In this document: piece by piece, positions 25,485 to 34,534 of the stretch
Layout: every line of letters begins with the position of its first letter
How positions within the stretch are numbered: position 1 is the first letter of the stretch
From: Polyangium mundeleinium
GTDB lineage: Bacteria; Myxococcota_A; Polyangia; Polyangiales; Polyangiaceae
NCBI RefSeq assembly: GCF_028369105.1
Contig: NZ_JAQNDO010000001.1
Location: 7,968,501-8,032,500 of the forward strand
DNA: 64,000 bases
Direction: 5' to 3'
Notes under the pieces: model-generated
What the model saw: the letters and a program-made list of their open reading frames with translations, nothing else
What the model was told of the DNA's origin: nothing
Databases searched by the model: none
Program-made: the position numbers and the translations under genes

Positions 25485-26693
25485 TCAGCCGCCGCCGCGG
25501 GCCGCGGTGACGGCCGCGCGGATCGCCTCGATCCCGCCGTCGATGTCGCTCTCCGAGCAAGCGTACGAGAACCGCACGTAGCCCGGCGCGCCAAAGGGCG
25601 TGCCCGCCACGCTCGCGACGTGCGCCTCTTCGAGCAGCCACATCGCGACGTCGAGGTCGGTCTGGATCGTGCCGCTCTTGTACGGAATGCCGTAGAGGCC
25701 CCGGACATCGGCGAACGCGTAGAAAGCCCCTTCGGGCATCCTACAGCGCACGCCGGGGATGCTGCGCAGGCCCTCGACCATCCGATCGCGGCGCTTCGCA
25801 AAGGCGTCGCGCATGTCGCGCACCGCGTCCTGCGGGCCCGAGAGCGCGGCGGCGGCCGCGACCTGCGCGACGGCGGCCGCGTTCGTCGTGCTCTGGCTCT
25901 GCACGATGTCGAGCACCTTCGAAAGCTCCGGCGGCGTGATGCTCCAGCCGATACGCCATCCCGTCATCGCGTACGTCTTGCTCACGCCCGAGATCACGAT
26001 CGTACGGCTCCGTAGATCCTCGGCGATCGCGGGCACCGACACGTGGCGGAAGCCGTCGTAGGTGAGGTCAGCGTAGATCTCGTCGACGACGAGCCAGAGG
26101 TCGTGGCGGCGCACGACGTCGAGCAGGGCGCGCAGATCCGACTCCGCGTAGGCCGAGCCCGTGGGGTTCGAGGGCGTGCAGAGGATGATGGCCTTCGTGC
26201 GCTCGGTGATCGCGCGCTCGAGCGACGCGGCATCCATGCGGAAGCCCTGGTCCTCGCGCGTTTCGACGATCACGGGCGTGGCGCCGACGATGCGGACCTG
26301 TTCGGGGTAGCTCACCCAGTACGGCGCGGGGATCACGACCTCGTCGCCGGGCTCGTAGAGGCCGAGGGCCACGTTGAAGAGCGCGTGCTTCGCGCCGCAC
26401 GACACCGTGATCTCGTTCGGCGCGGGGCGGTAGCCGCGGTCGCGCTCGGTGGCCGCGCAGATGGCGGCCTTGAGCTCGGGCGTACCCGTGACGGCCGTGT
26501 AGTGCGAGACGCCCTTGTCGATGGCGGCCTGCGCGGCGTCGAGCACGTGGCGCGGCGGTTCGAAGTCGGGCTCCCCGACGCTGAAGGGGTAGACCTTGTA
26601 GCCCTGGCTGCGCAGGCGAGCGGCCTGAGCGGCCATCGCGAGCGTCGCGCTCGGGGCCACGGCGGAGAGACGATCAGCGAGCTTTCGAGGCAT
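25485..26693 (-). CDS. class I/II pyridoxal-phosphate aminotransferase (aspartate aminotransferase type)
   Basis: A 402-residue fold-type I aminotransferase of the aspartate/aromatic subgroup (I-gamma, Thermus-like AspAT). It starts LADRLSAVAPSATLAMAAQA and shows the pocket motifs SVGEPDF, TPSNPTGSAY and the PLP lysine Lys239 in SGVSKTYAMTGWRIGW. The C-terminal Arg that binds the substrate alpha-carboxylate is in YVRFSYACSE. Substrate preference (Asp, or also prephenate or aromatic acids) is not decided by sequence alone. ATG 26693 is chosen; the upstream in-frame extension lacks homology. It is followed by tRNA-Val on the same strand and preceded after 25 bp by the PNPOx-GNAT gene. Confidence 0.92.
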   Translation of the reverse strand: MPRKLADRLSAVAPSATLAMAAQAARLRSQGYKVYPFSVGEPDFEPPRHVLDAAQAAIDKGVSHYTAVTGTPELKAAICAATERDRGYRPAPNEITVSCGAKHALFNVALGLYEPGDEVVIPAPYWVSYPEQVRIVGATPVIVETREDQGFRMDAASLERAITERTKAIILCTPSNPTGSAYAESDLRALLDVVRRHDLWLVVDEIYADLTYDGFRHVSVPAIAEDLRSRTIVISGVSKTYAMTGWRIGWSITPPELSKVLDIVQSQSTTNAAAVAQVAAAAALSGPQDAVRDMRDAFAKRRDRMVEGLRSIPGVRCRMPEGAFYAFADVRGLYGIPYKSGTIQTDLDVAMWLLEEAHVASVAGTPFGAPGYVRFSYACSESDIDGGIEAIRAAVTAARGGG

Positions 26694-26718
26694 CTCTAGG
26701 GGACCCTTCTCACCTGAA

Positions 26719-27804
26719 CTACGTGCCTTTCCTTGCCGACGCAAGCGGACAGACGGGCTCTCGATTCGCTCCCGTTCGCGCGAGGATCATCTCGTGGATC
26801 TCCGGCCCCTCCGTCCGGTGCACGTGCCGCGTCCGGAAGCCAAACGGCTCGTAGAACCCCATGGCATCCCGCGTGCGCAGGAGCACCGTCTCCGCGCTGC
26901 GCACCGCCGGGTGATCCAGGAGCAGCCGCATCAGCGCGCGGCCGAGCCCGCGGCCCCGCCACGCGTCGTGGACGATCACGTCGTAAATCCAGGCACGCCG
27001 TGCGCCGTCCGCGATCGCCCGCGCCGTTCCCACGAGCGTGCCCGAACGATCCCGCGCGCCGACCCAGGCGGACGAACCAAGCAAGCTTTTCCGGATGCGC
27101 TCGGCCGTCGTGTCCACGCACCAGTACGTACCGATCAGGAGGGCCGTCGCCGCGTCGGCATCCCCTTCCCCCATCGCACACACGAGCGTCGCGTCCGCGG
27201 GCGCTTCGAGGAACGACGGCACCGCGACGGCGGGGTTTGACGCGCGCACGAGATCAACCGCCGCGACGTCGCCCGGCGCGCCCCGCGCCCACAGCAGATC
27301 GAGGAGACGACCGACCTCCACGGGCGTGCGGTTCTGCCCGAGCTTCGCTTTTCCATCGAGTCGTTCGAGCGAGACGCCGAGCACGAGCACGCCCGCGATG
27401 GCCTTCTTGTAGAGCGGATGCTCGGCGTCGATCGGCACGTAGCCGCCCTCGGGCTGGTACTTCTTCATGAGCGCCGCGAGCATCTCGGCCTTCCGGTGCG
27501 GCGCCTCGATGCGCTCGATCGTGCCGTGCACCTGCACGCTGCGGTAGAGTGTGGTGGCCGGACAGGCGCGCTCTGGATCGACGAAATAACTCGGGATCGA
27601 GGCGACGATCTCCTCGGCCGAGATCACCGCGCGCCTGCCGAGGACGTCCATCTTCTCGCCGGCGGGCGCGCCGTGAAAGAGCAGGTGATCGCCCACGACG
27701 ACGCCGTGCACCACGCGCAGCACGGGCTCGCCCTCAGGCGTCGTCGAGGCGAGGTGCACCACGGGCGCGCGCACGAGCAGCGCTGCCGCGCTCGTGCGAT
27801 CCAT
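26719..27804 (-). CDS. fusion of PNPOx-like flavin split-barrel and GNAT acetyltransferase
   Basis: A two-domain protein of 361 residues. The N-terminal 220 residues resemble the pyridoxamine-5'-phosphate-oxidase-like FMN-binding split barrel (PVVHLASTTPEGEPVLRVVH; LLFHGAPAGEKMDVLG; IPSYFVDPERACPATTLYRSV, in parts). The C-terminal 140 residues are a GNAT acetyltransferase with VHDAWRGRGLGRALMRLLL, the acetyl-CoA loop, and GFYEPFGFR. ATG 27804 is preferred because AGGGAG lies 9 nt upstream; an ATG at 27825 adds seven residues but has no ribosome site. It is divergent from a MocR regulator, which probably controls it. Substrates are unknown. Confidence 0.85.
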   Translation of the reverse strand: MDRTSAAALLVRAPVVHLASTTPEGEPVLRVVHGVVVGDHLLFHGAPAGEKMDVLGRRAVISAEEIVASIPSYFVDPERACPATTLYRSVQVHGTIERIEAPHRKAEMLAALMKKYQPEGGYVPIDAEHPLYKKAIAGVLVLGVSLERLDGKAKLGQNRTPVEVGRLLDLLWARGAPGDVAAVDLVRASNPAVAVPSFLEAPADATLVCAMGEGDADAATALLIGTYWCVDTTAERIRKSLLGSSAWVGARDRSGTLVGTARAIADGARRAWIYDVIVHDAWRGRGLGRALMRLLLDHPAVRSAETVLLRTRDAMGFYEPFGFRTRHVHRTEGPEIHEMILARTGANREPVCPLASARKGT

Positions 27805-27845
27805 TCGTAAGATCTCCCTACGCATGGCCGGAGGGTGGGCCGGAG

Positions 27846-27891
27846 CTGGTACCCCGAGAAGGACCAGTTCCGAGAAATCGGGTAGACCAGT
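27846..27891. promoter_or_regulatory. putative MocR operator repeats
   Basis: Two direct repeats GACCAGT (27862-27868 and 27885-27891) are 23 bp apart, about two helical turns. An inverted half CTGGT lies at 27846-27850. They fill the divergent gap between the PNPOx-GNAT gene and the MocR gene. MocR/PdxR regulators commonly bind spaced direct repeats. Confidence 0.5.
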
Positions 27892-27894
27892 CGG

Positions 27895-29385
27895 GTGCGC
27901 GAGTATCCCTTCGAGCTTGCCCTGGATCCCTCCCCCGACGTCCCGCTCTTCGTGCAGATCACGCGCACCCTGATCGAGGACATCCGCCGCGGGAGGCTCC
28001 GGCCCGGCGCCGCGCTCCCGGGCAGCCGCGCGCTCGCGCGATCCCTCGGCGTCCATCGCAACACCGTGGTCGCGGCGTACCGCGAGCTCGCCGCGCAAGG
28101 CTGGGTCGAGACCCGCAGCGCGACGATGACGTACGTCTCCACCACGATGCCCGACGTCCCACGGCGCCGCGCCTCGACTGCCACGCCCGGCACGATCGCG
28201 GCGCGCGCTGGCTTTGAGCTCCCGGCGCGTGTCTCTGCCGCAGGCTGGGCGACCGAGGCCCCACCCGACGCGATCGTGTTCTCCGGGGGCATGCCGGATC
28301 TGCGGCTCCTGCCCACCGAGGTGCTCGCGCGTGCGTACCGGCGTGTGCTGCGTGGATCGGCACGACGTCTCTTCGAGTACGGCGACGCGCGCGGGGACGA
28401 ACGGCTTCGTGCGGCGCTCGCGGACATGCTCGCGTCCGTGCGAGGCCTCGGCGCGACGGCAGGGGACGTGCTCGTCACGCGTGGCAGCCAGATGGCGCTC
28501 GATCTCTGCGCACGCGCGTTGCTCGGGCCCGGCGACGTGGTCGCGGTGGAGGCGCTCGGATATCGCCCCGCGTGGGAAGCGCTCGCGCAGACGGGCGCGC
28601 GCCTCGTCCCGCTCCCCGTCGACGCAGAGGGGCTCTCGATCGACGCACTCGCCGCGCTCGTCGCCCGCGAACCCGTGCGCGCCGTCTACGTCACGCCGCA
28701 TCACCAGTACCCGTCAACGGCCCTGCTCTCGCCGGCGCGCCGCATCCGCCTCCTCGATCTCGCGCGTACGCACCGCATGGCGATCCTCGAAGACGACTAC
28801 GATCACGAGTTCCACTACGACGGCCGCCCGGTCTTGCCGCTCGCGAGCGCCGATCGCGCAGGCGTCGTCGTCTACATCGGCACACTTTCGAAAATTCTCG
28901 CGCCGGGCCTGCGCATCGGCTTCGTCGTCGCGCCCGCGCCGCTCGTGGAGCGCCTCGCCGCGATTCGCACGTTCGTCGATCGGCAAGGCGATCTCGCGCT
29001 CGAACGCGCCGTGGCCGAGCTGCTCGAAGACGGCGAGGTGCAACGCCACGCGCGCCGCATGCGCCGCATCTACCAGGCGCGGCGCGACATCCTCACGGAG
29101 GCGCTGCGGAGCAGCCTCGGCGACGCGGTCGAGCTCGCTCCGCCGCCTGGCGGCATGGCCATGTGGGTCCGTGTCGCGCCTGGGCTCGACGTCGACGCCT
29201 GGGCCGAGCGCGCCCTCGCTCGGGGCGTCGTCATCCACCCTGCACGCCGCTTCGCCTTCGACGGCCGCTCGCGCCCCTTCTTCCGGGCTGGCTTCGCCGC
29301 GCTCGACGAGCGCGAGATCCACGAGGGCGTCGCGCGCCTCCGCGCGGCCCTGCCCACGAAGCGCGCCACGCGGGCCGCTTCATGA
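27895..29385 (+). CDS. MocR-family transcription regulator (GntR HTH fused to aminotransferase domain)
   Basis: A 496-residue PLP-dependent regulator. Residues 10-80 are a GntR winged helix (PLFVQITRTLIEDIRRGRLR; SRALARSLGVHRNTVVAAY), joined by a linker to a fold-type I aminotransferase domain (about 125-490). The PLP lysine is Lys333 in GTLSKILAPGLRIGF. PdxR-type members activate vitamin B6 genes and others control GABA or taurine use. Here the divergent target contains a PNPOx-like barrel, which makes a B6- or amine-related role plausible but unproven. The GTG start at 27895 has no ribosome site; TAGACC lies 6 nt upstream. Confidence 0.92.
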   Translation: MREYPFELALDPSPDVPLFVQITRTLIEDIRRGRLRPGAALPGSRALARSLGVHRNTVVAAYRELAAQGWVETRSATMTYVSTTMPDVPRRRASTATPGTIAARAGFELPARVSAAGWATEAPPDAIVFSGGMPDLRLLPTEVLARAYRRVLRGSARRLFEYGDARGDERLRAALADMLASVRGLGATAGDVLVTRGSQMALDLCARALLGPGDVVAVEALGYRPAWEALAQTGARLVPLPVDAEGLSIDALAALVAREPVRAVYVTPHHQYPSTALLSPARRIRLLDLARTHRMAILEDDYDHEFHYDGRPVLPLASADRAGVVVYIGTLSKILAPGLRIGFVVAPAPLVERLAAIRTFVDRQGDLALERAVAELLEDGEVQRHARRMRRIYQARRDILTEALRSSLGDAVELAPPPGGMAMWVRVAPGLDVDAWAERALARGVVIHPARRFAFDGRSRPFFRAGFAALDEREIHEGVARLRAALPTKRATRAAS

Positions 29386-29394
29386 AGTGCTTAT

Positions 29395-30519
29395 CTACTT
29401 GTTCTGCGCCGCCGGCTCTTCTTTGCCCGGCGTCACGTCGACGCCCGGCTTCTTCTCGTCGTGCTTGATCGAGTAACGCACGAGCGCGCGAAGAATGTCG
29501 TTGCGGCTCACGTTGCCGACGATCGCTTTGACGTCCTCGTAAATCGAGGGATCCACGAGCAGCGCGCCCACGGTTCCCTTGCCCTTGCGCACGTCGGCGA
29601 CGATCGCCCGCAAATCCGCGGTCATCGCCGTGACGTTCGCCAGGGCCTCGGCGCCGTTGCCCTTGCCGCCGTAGAGCACGTCGTGCGCGAAGCTGTCGCT
29701 CTCGCGGATGCCCTTGAGCGTGGACGCGACCTCGCCCGCCGCCGCGCCGAACTGCGCGATCTCCTTCTGCGGGCCGTCGCCGTAGATCACGTCGTGCGCG
29801 AAGCCGGGCCCCGACTTCACGCGCGTCACCACGCCGCGCACCTCGGCCAACGTGAGCGCGAGCTCCGCGCTCGCCCGATCGAGGTTCTGCAGCGTGCGCG
29901 AGATGCGCTCGGCTTCCTCTTTGTCCGTCAGGAACTTCCTCGGGTAGCCATCCCCCTCGGCCACGTCCTTGAGCAGCTTGTTCATCGACGACACGCTGCC
30001 GCGCAGATCCTGGTGCAAGCGTTCGTCCGCGAGGCTCTCGCTCATCTTCGAGATGTTGCCGAGCGCCGCGTCGGCCTTCGACGTCATGCCCTGCGCGATG
30101 CCCATCAGATCCGTGGGCTCCTCGCTCAGGATCTCGCCGCCCGGGGGCACGGCCTCCGGCGATTTGCCCTTCGAGATCTCGATCATCTTGTCGCCGAGCA
30201 GGCCCTTCGCGGCGACACGCGCCACGCTGTCCTTGCGGATGCGCTCGGCCTCGGCCTTCACGACGTCGAGCTCGACGTACACGACGGCCTCCGCCTGGCC
30301 CGGCCGGTAGCCGACCTTCTTCACATTTCCGATGTCGATGCCGCCCATGCGAACCGGCGCGCCGGGCTTGAGGCCCTGCACGTCCGAGAACGTCGTCGTG
30401 AACTTCACCGACGAGCTGAAGAAACGCCGCTCATCGCCGATCAAGAAGATCACGAGCGCGGAGAAGAGCAGTCCCGCCAGCACGAAGAGCCCGACCTTGA
30501 CGTCGCGCGACCTGTTCAT
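29395..30519 (-). CDS. MCE/MlaD family lipid-transport protein
   Basis: A 374-residue membrane-anchored MCE protein. MNRSRDVKVGLFVLAGLLFSALVIFLIG is a single N-terminal transmembrane anchor in two parts, followed by one MCE domain (about 40-120: PVRMGGIDIGNVKKVGY; ARVAAKGLLGDKMIEI) and a long helical tail rich in Ala/Lys/Glu that could form a periplasmic needle or channel. MlaD-type proteins carry phospholipids between membranes in complex with an MlaF ATPase and MlaE permease. ATG 30519 is chosen because GGGGGAG lies just upstream. It follows mlaF by 35 bp. No mlaE is next to it. Confidence 0.88.
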   Translation of the reverse strand: MNRSRDVKVGLFVLAGLLFSALVIFLIGDERRFFSSSVKFTTTFSDVQGLKPGAPVRMGGIDIGNVKKVGYRPGQAEAVVYVELDVVKAEAERIRKDSVARVAAKGLLGDKMIEISKGKSPEAVPPGGEILSEEPTDLMGIAQGMTSKADAALGNISKMSESLADERLHQDLRGSVSSMNKLLKDVAEGDGYPRKFLTDKEEAERISRTLQNLDRASAELALTLAEVRGVVTRVKSGPGFAHDVIYGDGPQKEIAQFGAAAGEVASTLKGIRESDSFAHDVLYGGKGNGAEALANVTAMTADLRAIVADVRKGKGTVGALLVDPSIYEDVKAIVGNVSRNDILRALVRYSIKHDEKKPGVDVTPGKEEPAAQNK

Positions 30520-30554
30520 CTGCTCCCCCATATTGCGCGAAGAAGCGCCGCTCG

Positions 30555-31340
30555 TCACGCACGGAGGAGCGTCTCGACGTCCTCGTTGACCGGGGCGATG
30601 CCGTTGATGAAGTTCTTCACGCGCGGATCCGTGGATCGCTGGAAGTCCTCGACCCGCCCGGACAGGATGATCTCGCCCGCCTGCACCATGGCCATGCGGT
30701 CGGAAATCGTGAACGCGCTCTTCATGTCGTGCGTGACCACGATGCTCGTCACGTCGAGCGCCTTCTTGAGCCCACGGATCAGGTGGTTGATACGCTCGGT
30801 GTTGATCGGATCGAGCCCGGTCGTCGGTTCGTCGTAGAGCAAGACCTCGGGCTGCACCGCGATCGCCCGCGCGAGCCCGACGCGCTTCTTCATGCCGCCC
30901 GAGAGGTCCGAGGGGCGCATCGCCTCGATGCCCGGCAGCCCCACGAGCGAGAGCGCCCAGTCGACGCGCTCGGCGATCTGCGTCTCGGTCATCTCGTCGC
31001 GATAGTGCTCGTGCAGCCCATAAGCGACGTTCTCGCCCACCGAGATCGAGTCGAAGAGCGCCGCGCCCTGGAAGAGCATCGCGATCCGACGGCGAATGAG
31101 GCGTGCCTTCGCCTCCTTCATCTTCGTGATGTCCTCGCCGTGGAACGTGATCGAGCCGCCGTCGGCTTCGAGCAGGCGGATCAAGAGCTTCAGCATCACG
31201 CTCTTGCCCACGCCCGAGCCGCCGATGACGGTGAGCGTCTCACCGGGGAACACCTCGAGATTCAAGCCGCGGTAGATGACCTTCGGGCCAAACGCCTTGC
31301 GCACGTCCCGGAACCGGATGATCGGCTCGCTCACGGTCAT
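30555..31340 (-). CDS. mlaF: ABC transporter ATPase, MlaF type
   Basis: A 261-residue ATPase of the Mla phospholipid transporter. Walker A is GGSGVGKS, signature LSGGMKKR, Walker B VLLYDEP with TTGLDP, and the H-loop VVTHD. The signature SGGM is typical of MlaF. The Shine-Dalgarno AGGAAGG touches ATG 31340 directly, so the in-frame GTG at 31334, six nt downstream, is an equally good or better start. The gene begins 5 bp after the recJ stop codon and is followed by mlaD. The permease partner MlaE is absent from this neighbourhood. Confidence 0.93.
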   Translation of the reverse strand: MTVSEPIIRFRDVRKAFGPKVIYRGLNLEVFPGETLTVIGGSGVGKSVMLKLLIRLLEADGGSITFHGEDITKMKEAKARLIRRRIAMLFQGAALFDSISVGENVAYGLHEHYRDEMTETQIAERVDWALSLVGLPGIEAMRPSDLSGGMKKRVGLARAIAVQPEVLLYDEPTTGLDPINTERINHLIRGLKKALDVTSIVVTHDMKSAFTISDRMAMVQAGEIILSGRVEDFQRSTDPRVKNFINGIAPVNEDVETLLRA

Positions 31341-31345
31341 CCTTC

Positions 31346-33160
31346 CTAGCTCGTTCGCTCGACGCGATCGATGCGGATCTCGACCGCGCTGCCGCCCCGG
31401 AACGTGTCGCGCCGGAGCCGACCCACGATGTCCACGCGCCCGCCCGACAGGCCACTCGAAAGGGACCCGAGCTCGTACCCGAACGCGCCGATCACGTGCC
31501 GCTTGAGCGCGATCTCCAGCTTGAGGTGGCCCTTGATCACGCGCGAGACGCGCACCGGCGCCCCACGCACGAGCACCCGCGGCGCCCGGTTGCCCTGCCC
31601 GCAAGGCTCGAGCCGCTCGAGATCACGCGCCACCACGGCCGGCTCGTCGCGATCGTCGAGGCGCACGTCCGCTTCCCCTTCGAGCGGGCCCAGGTTCAGC
31701 GCGCCGAGCGCGATCGCCGCGTCGCACCAGAGCGCGCGCAGCGCCTCGACCCGATCCGCCCGCACCTCGACGCCCGCCGCGGCCTGATGCCCGCCGAACC
31801 CGACGAGCTCAGCGCGCGAAAGCACGAGCGCATCGTGTAGCGGAAACCCCATCGGCCCGCGCACCGATCCGCGCCCCCCAGCGCCGTCGAGCGCCACGAC
31901 GATCGTGGGCTTTCCGAACTTCGACGCCACACGGCCCGCCACGATCCCCACGATCCCCGGGTGCCACCCCTGGCGCGCGAGCACGATCGCCGGCTCCTTC
32001 GCCCAGCCGTTCGCCTCGATCTCGCGCAGGGCCTGCCCGATCATCTCCTCCTGGATCGCGCGCCGCTGCGCCGTGAGTTGCTCGATCGTCGCCGCGATCC
32101 CGGCCGCGCGCGTGCTGTCGCGTTCGAGCAGGAGCGCGAGCGAGAGATCTGGATCGTCGAGCCTGCCCGGCGCGTTGAGGCGCGGCGCGACGCGGAACGC
32201 GATGTCGTCCGCGCTCACGCCTTGGCCGAGATCCAGCCGCGCGAGCTCGGCCAAGGCCCGCAGGCCCGGCCGCATGCCCTGGCTGAGCACCGCGAGCCCC
32301 GCCCGCACGAGCGCGCGGTTGTCGCCGACGAGCGGCGCCACGTCGGCCACGGTCCCGATCGCCACGAGATCGAGCCACTGCCGCATGTCGAGGTTCGCGC
32401 CGAGCGCCCGCCGCACCGCCGCGCCGAGCGAGAGCGCGAGCCCGCACGACGCGAGCCCCTTGAACGGAAAGCCGCACTCGGGTCGATGCGGGTTCAAGAA
32501 CGCGAGCGCAGGCAAGGGCTCCGCGGGCACGAGGTGGTGATCGATCACGAGCGTCTCGATGCCGTAGCTCCTCGCCGCGGCGAGCCGCTCGTGATCACTC
32601 GATCCACAGTCGCAGGTGACGAGCAGTGTCGCGCCCGTCTTCCGCACGCGCTCGAGCGCCTTCGCGTTGAAGCCGTAGCTCCCGTCCTTGCGCGTCGCGA
32701 GCAGCGGCACGACGTCACCGCCGAGCGCGCGGAGCACCTCGGTCACGATCGCGCACGAGGTGATCCCGTCGCAGTCGTAGTCGCCGAAGACCGCGACTTT
32801 TTCGTGGGCACGAATCGCTCGCGCGAGGCGATCGGCGCTGAGCTCGCGATCCGCCATGGCATCGGGCGGCGTGAGGTGGGCGAGGCGCGGATCGAGGAAA
32901 AGACGCGTCTCGGCATCGGCGCGGCGCCCCGCGCGGAACAAGGCGTCGGCGACCGTGATCGAGAGCCCGAGCGCCCGCGAGAGCTCCAGCGCCTCGACGG
33001 ACGCCTCGCCCGGATCACGAATCGCGCCTTCGCGCGCCAAGTTCGCCGCGGCGACCGGAATGTGGAGGCCACGCGCCTCGGGATCCGTCGCCTGTGTCCA
33101 CGCGGCGTCGCTCAGCATCCGTGAGGTCCACGCGTAGCGCAGCCCCCGTCCGGAGTCCAT
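31346..33160 (-). CDS. recJ: single-stranded-DNA-specific exonuclease RecJ
   Basis: RecJ degrades single-stranded DNA 5' to 3' in recombination and mismatch/base-excision repair. The 604-residue protein shows the DHH-family motifs GDYDCDG (126-132), VTCDCG, DHH (207-209) and the DHHA1 motif GFGGHQAAAG, all with metal ligands intact, followed by the C-terminal OB-fold (LEPCGQGNRAPRVLVRG region). ATG 33160 is used; no strong ribosome site is seen. It is the first gene of a probable recJ-mlaF-mlaD unit, an unusual pairing of DNA repair with lipid transport. Confidence 0.95.
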   Translation of the reverse strand: MDSGRGLRYAWTSRMLSDAAWTQATDPEARGLHIPVAAANLAREGAIRDPGEASVEALELSRALGLSITVADALFRAGRRADAETRLFLDPRLAHLTPPDAMADRELSADRLARAIRAHEKVAVFGDYDCDGITSCAIVTEVLRALGGDVVPLLATRKDGSYGFNAKALERVRKTGATLLVTCDCGSSDHERLAAARSYGIETLVIDHHLVPAEPLPALAFLNPHRPECGFPFKGLASCGLALSLGAAVRRALGANLDMRQWLDLVAIGTVADVAPLVGDNRALVRAGLAVLSQGMRPGLRALAELARLDLGQGVSADDIAFRVAPRLNAPGRLDDPDLSLALLLERDSTRAAGIAATIEQLTAQRRAIQEEMIGQALREIEANGWAKEPAIVLARQGWHPGIVGIVAGRVASKFGKPTIVVALDGAGGRGSVRGPMGFPLHDALVLSRAELVGFGGHQAAAGVEVRADRVEALRALWCDAAIALGALNLGPLEGEADVRLDDRDEPAVVARDLERLEPCGQGNRAPRVLVRGAPVRVSRVIKGHLKLEIALKRHVIGAFGYELGSLSSGLSGGRVDIVGRLRRDTFRGGSAVEIRIDRVERTS

Positions 33161-33199
33161 GCCGGTCGGAAAACCTCATCGCTTGGCGCGCGCTGTTCC

Positions 33200-33242
33200 T
33201 GGAAAAACGAAACGCCCCGCGGTGGAGCGCACCGCGGGGCGT
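33200..33242 (-). terminator. intrinsic terminator of yajC-secD-secF
   Basis: On the minus strand ACGCCCCGCGGT and ACCGCGGGGCGT form a perfect 12-bp stem with a 7-nt loop, followed by TTTCGTTTTT. It starts 26 bp after the secF stop. This is the clearest rho-independent terminator in the window. Confidence 0.88.
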
Positions 33243-33267
33243 CGTGGATGACGGGGAAGAGCGAGGA

Positions 33268-34524
33268 CTAGACCACCGCGTCGGCGCGCTTGACGGCCTT
33301 CGTGCGGGTGATCTTCTTCTGGGCCGTCGCCTGGCCGCCGAAGAACCTGCGGTCGATCCACTCGGTGAACGGTGCGGCGACATAGATCGACGAGTACGTG
33401 CCGACCAGGATGCCGATGAGCAGGGCGAAGGCGAAATCCTTGATGACGCCGGTGCCCCACACGAGGAAGCACACCATCGAGAGCGCCGTCACGCCGGAGG
33501 TGATGATCGTCCGGCCGAGCATCTCGGAGATCGACAGGTTGATGATCGCCGAGAACGACATGTTCCGGTGCTTCGTCAGGTTCTCGCGGATACGGTCGTA
33601 GACGACGACTGTGTCCGTGATCGAGTAACCAACGATGGTGAGCATCGCGGCGACCGTGGAGAGCGTGATCTCGCGGTGCGTGACGATCATGGCCCCGAGC
33701 GCGATGCCGACGTCGTGGACGAGGGCGAGGATGCCGCCGGGCGCGAACCGGAGATCGAACCGGAACGCGATGTAGGCCATGATGAACACGATCGCGATCG
33801 CGACGCTCTTGATGGCCGCGTCGCGGAGCTGCGCGCCTGCCTTGGGGCCGATCCACTCGACGCGCAGGGCGCGCTCGGGCACGCGGTCGGCGCCGAGCTT
33901 GCCGCGCAGACCGTCGAGGAGCTGATCACCACGCGACTTGAGCTGCGCCTCGACCTTGTGGTCACGCGCGCTCACCACGACGGGGTTGTTCTCGCCCGTG
34001 CGCAGCTCCACGCCCGGGATGCCCGTGAGCTGGGCCCGGATGGCCGCGAGGTCGGGCTCGACCTCGTAGCGCATCGTGACCTTGTCGCCGCCGGGGCTGA
34101 ACTTGATCTCGCTGGCGCGCGCGTTCGCGGGGCAGCGCGCCTCGAAATCCGCGCTCGGCGCCGTGCCCTCGGGCAGGGTGCAGAGCTTCTGCCGGATCGC
34201 GTCTTTCTGCTCCTCGCCGAGGGCGCTGACCTCTTGCACGCGGATCAGGTAGCGGTGCGTGTCCTCGGCCCCGCTGTCCTTCACGCGGATGACGTCCGGC
34301 GCTTCGAAGCCGAGCGACTCGACGGCCGCGCGGACGTCGCCCGCCTCCGTCGCCTTGAGGAAGGCGACCTCGAGCTCCGTGCCGCCCTTGAAGTCCGTGC
34401 CGAGGTGGGGCCCCGGCTTGAAGAAGGTGACGATCGAGGCGAGCAGGAGCAGCGCGCTGAGGCCGATGAACAGCCAGCGCTTGCCCATGAAATCGAACTG
34501 TCGTCCAGGCTTGATGAATTCCAT
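33268..34524 (-). CDS. secF: protein translocase subunit SecF
   Basis: SecF with SecD uses the proton-motive force to aid late steps of Sec protein export. The 418-residue protein has the N-terminal segment MEFIKPGRQFDFMGKRW, a first transmembrane helix, the motif GTDFKGGTELEV, a periplasmic domain longer than the enterobacterial one, and five further helices with SITDTVVVYDRIRENLTKH (D4-type motif) and TSGVTALSMVCFLVWG. ATG 34524 is chosen at the family N-terminus. It begins 10 bp after secD and is the last gene of the operon. Confidence 0.95.
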   Translation of the reverse strand: MEFIKPGRQFDFMGKRWLFIGLSALLLLASIVTFFKPGPHLGTDFKGGTELEVAFLKATEAGDVRAAVESLGFEAPDVIRVKDSGAEDTHRYLIRVQEVSALGEEQKDAIRQKLCTLPEGTAPSADFEARCPANARASEIKFSPGGDKVTMRYEVEPDLAAIRAQLTGIPGVELRTGENNPVVVSARDHKVEAQLKSRGDQLLDGLRGKLGADRVPERALRVEWIGPKAGAQLRDAAIKSVAIAIVFIMAYIAFRFDLRFAPGGILALVHDVGIALGAMIVTHREITLSTVAAMLTIVGYSITDTVVVYDRIRENLTKHRNMSFSAIINLSISEMLGRTIITSGVTALSMVCFLVWGTGVIKDFAFALLIGILVGTYSSIYVAAPFTEWIDRRFFGGQATAQKKITRTKAVKRADAVV

Positions 34525-34534
34525 GTGCTGCGCC

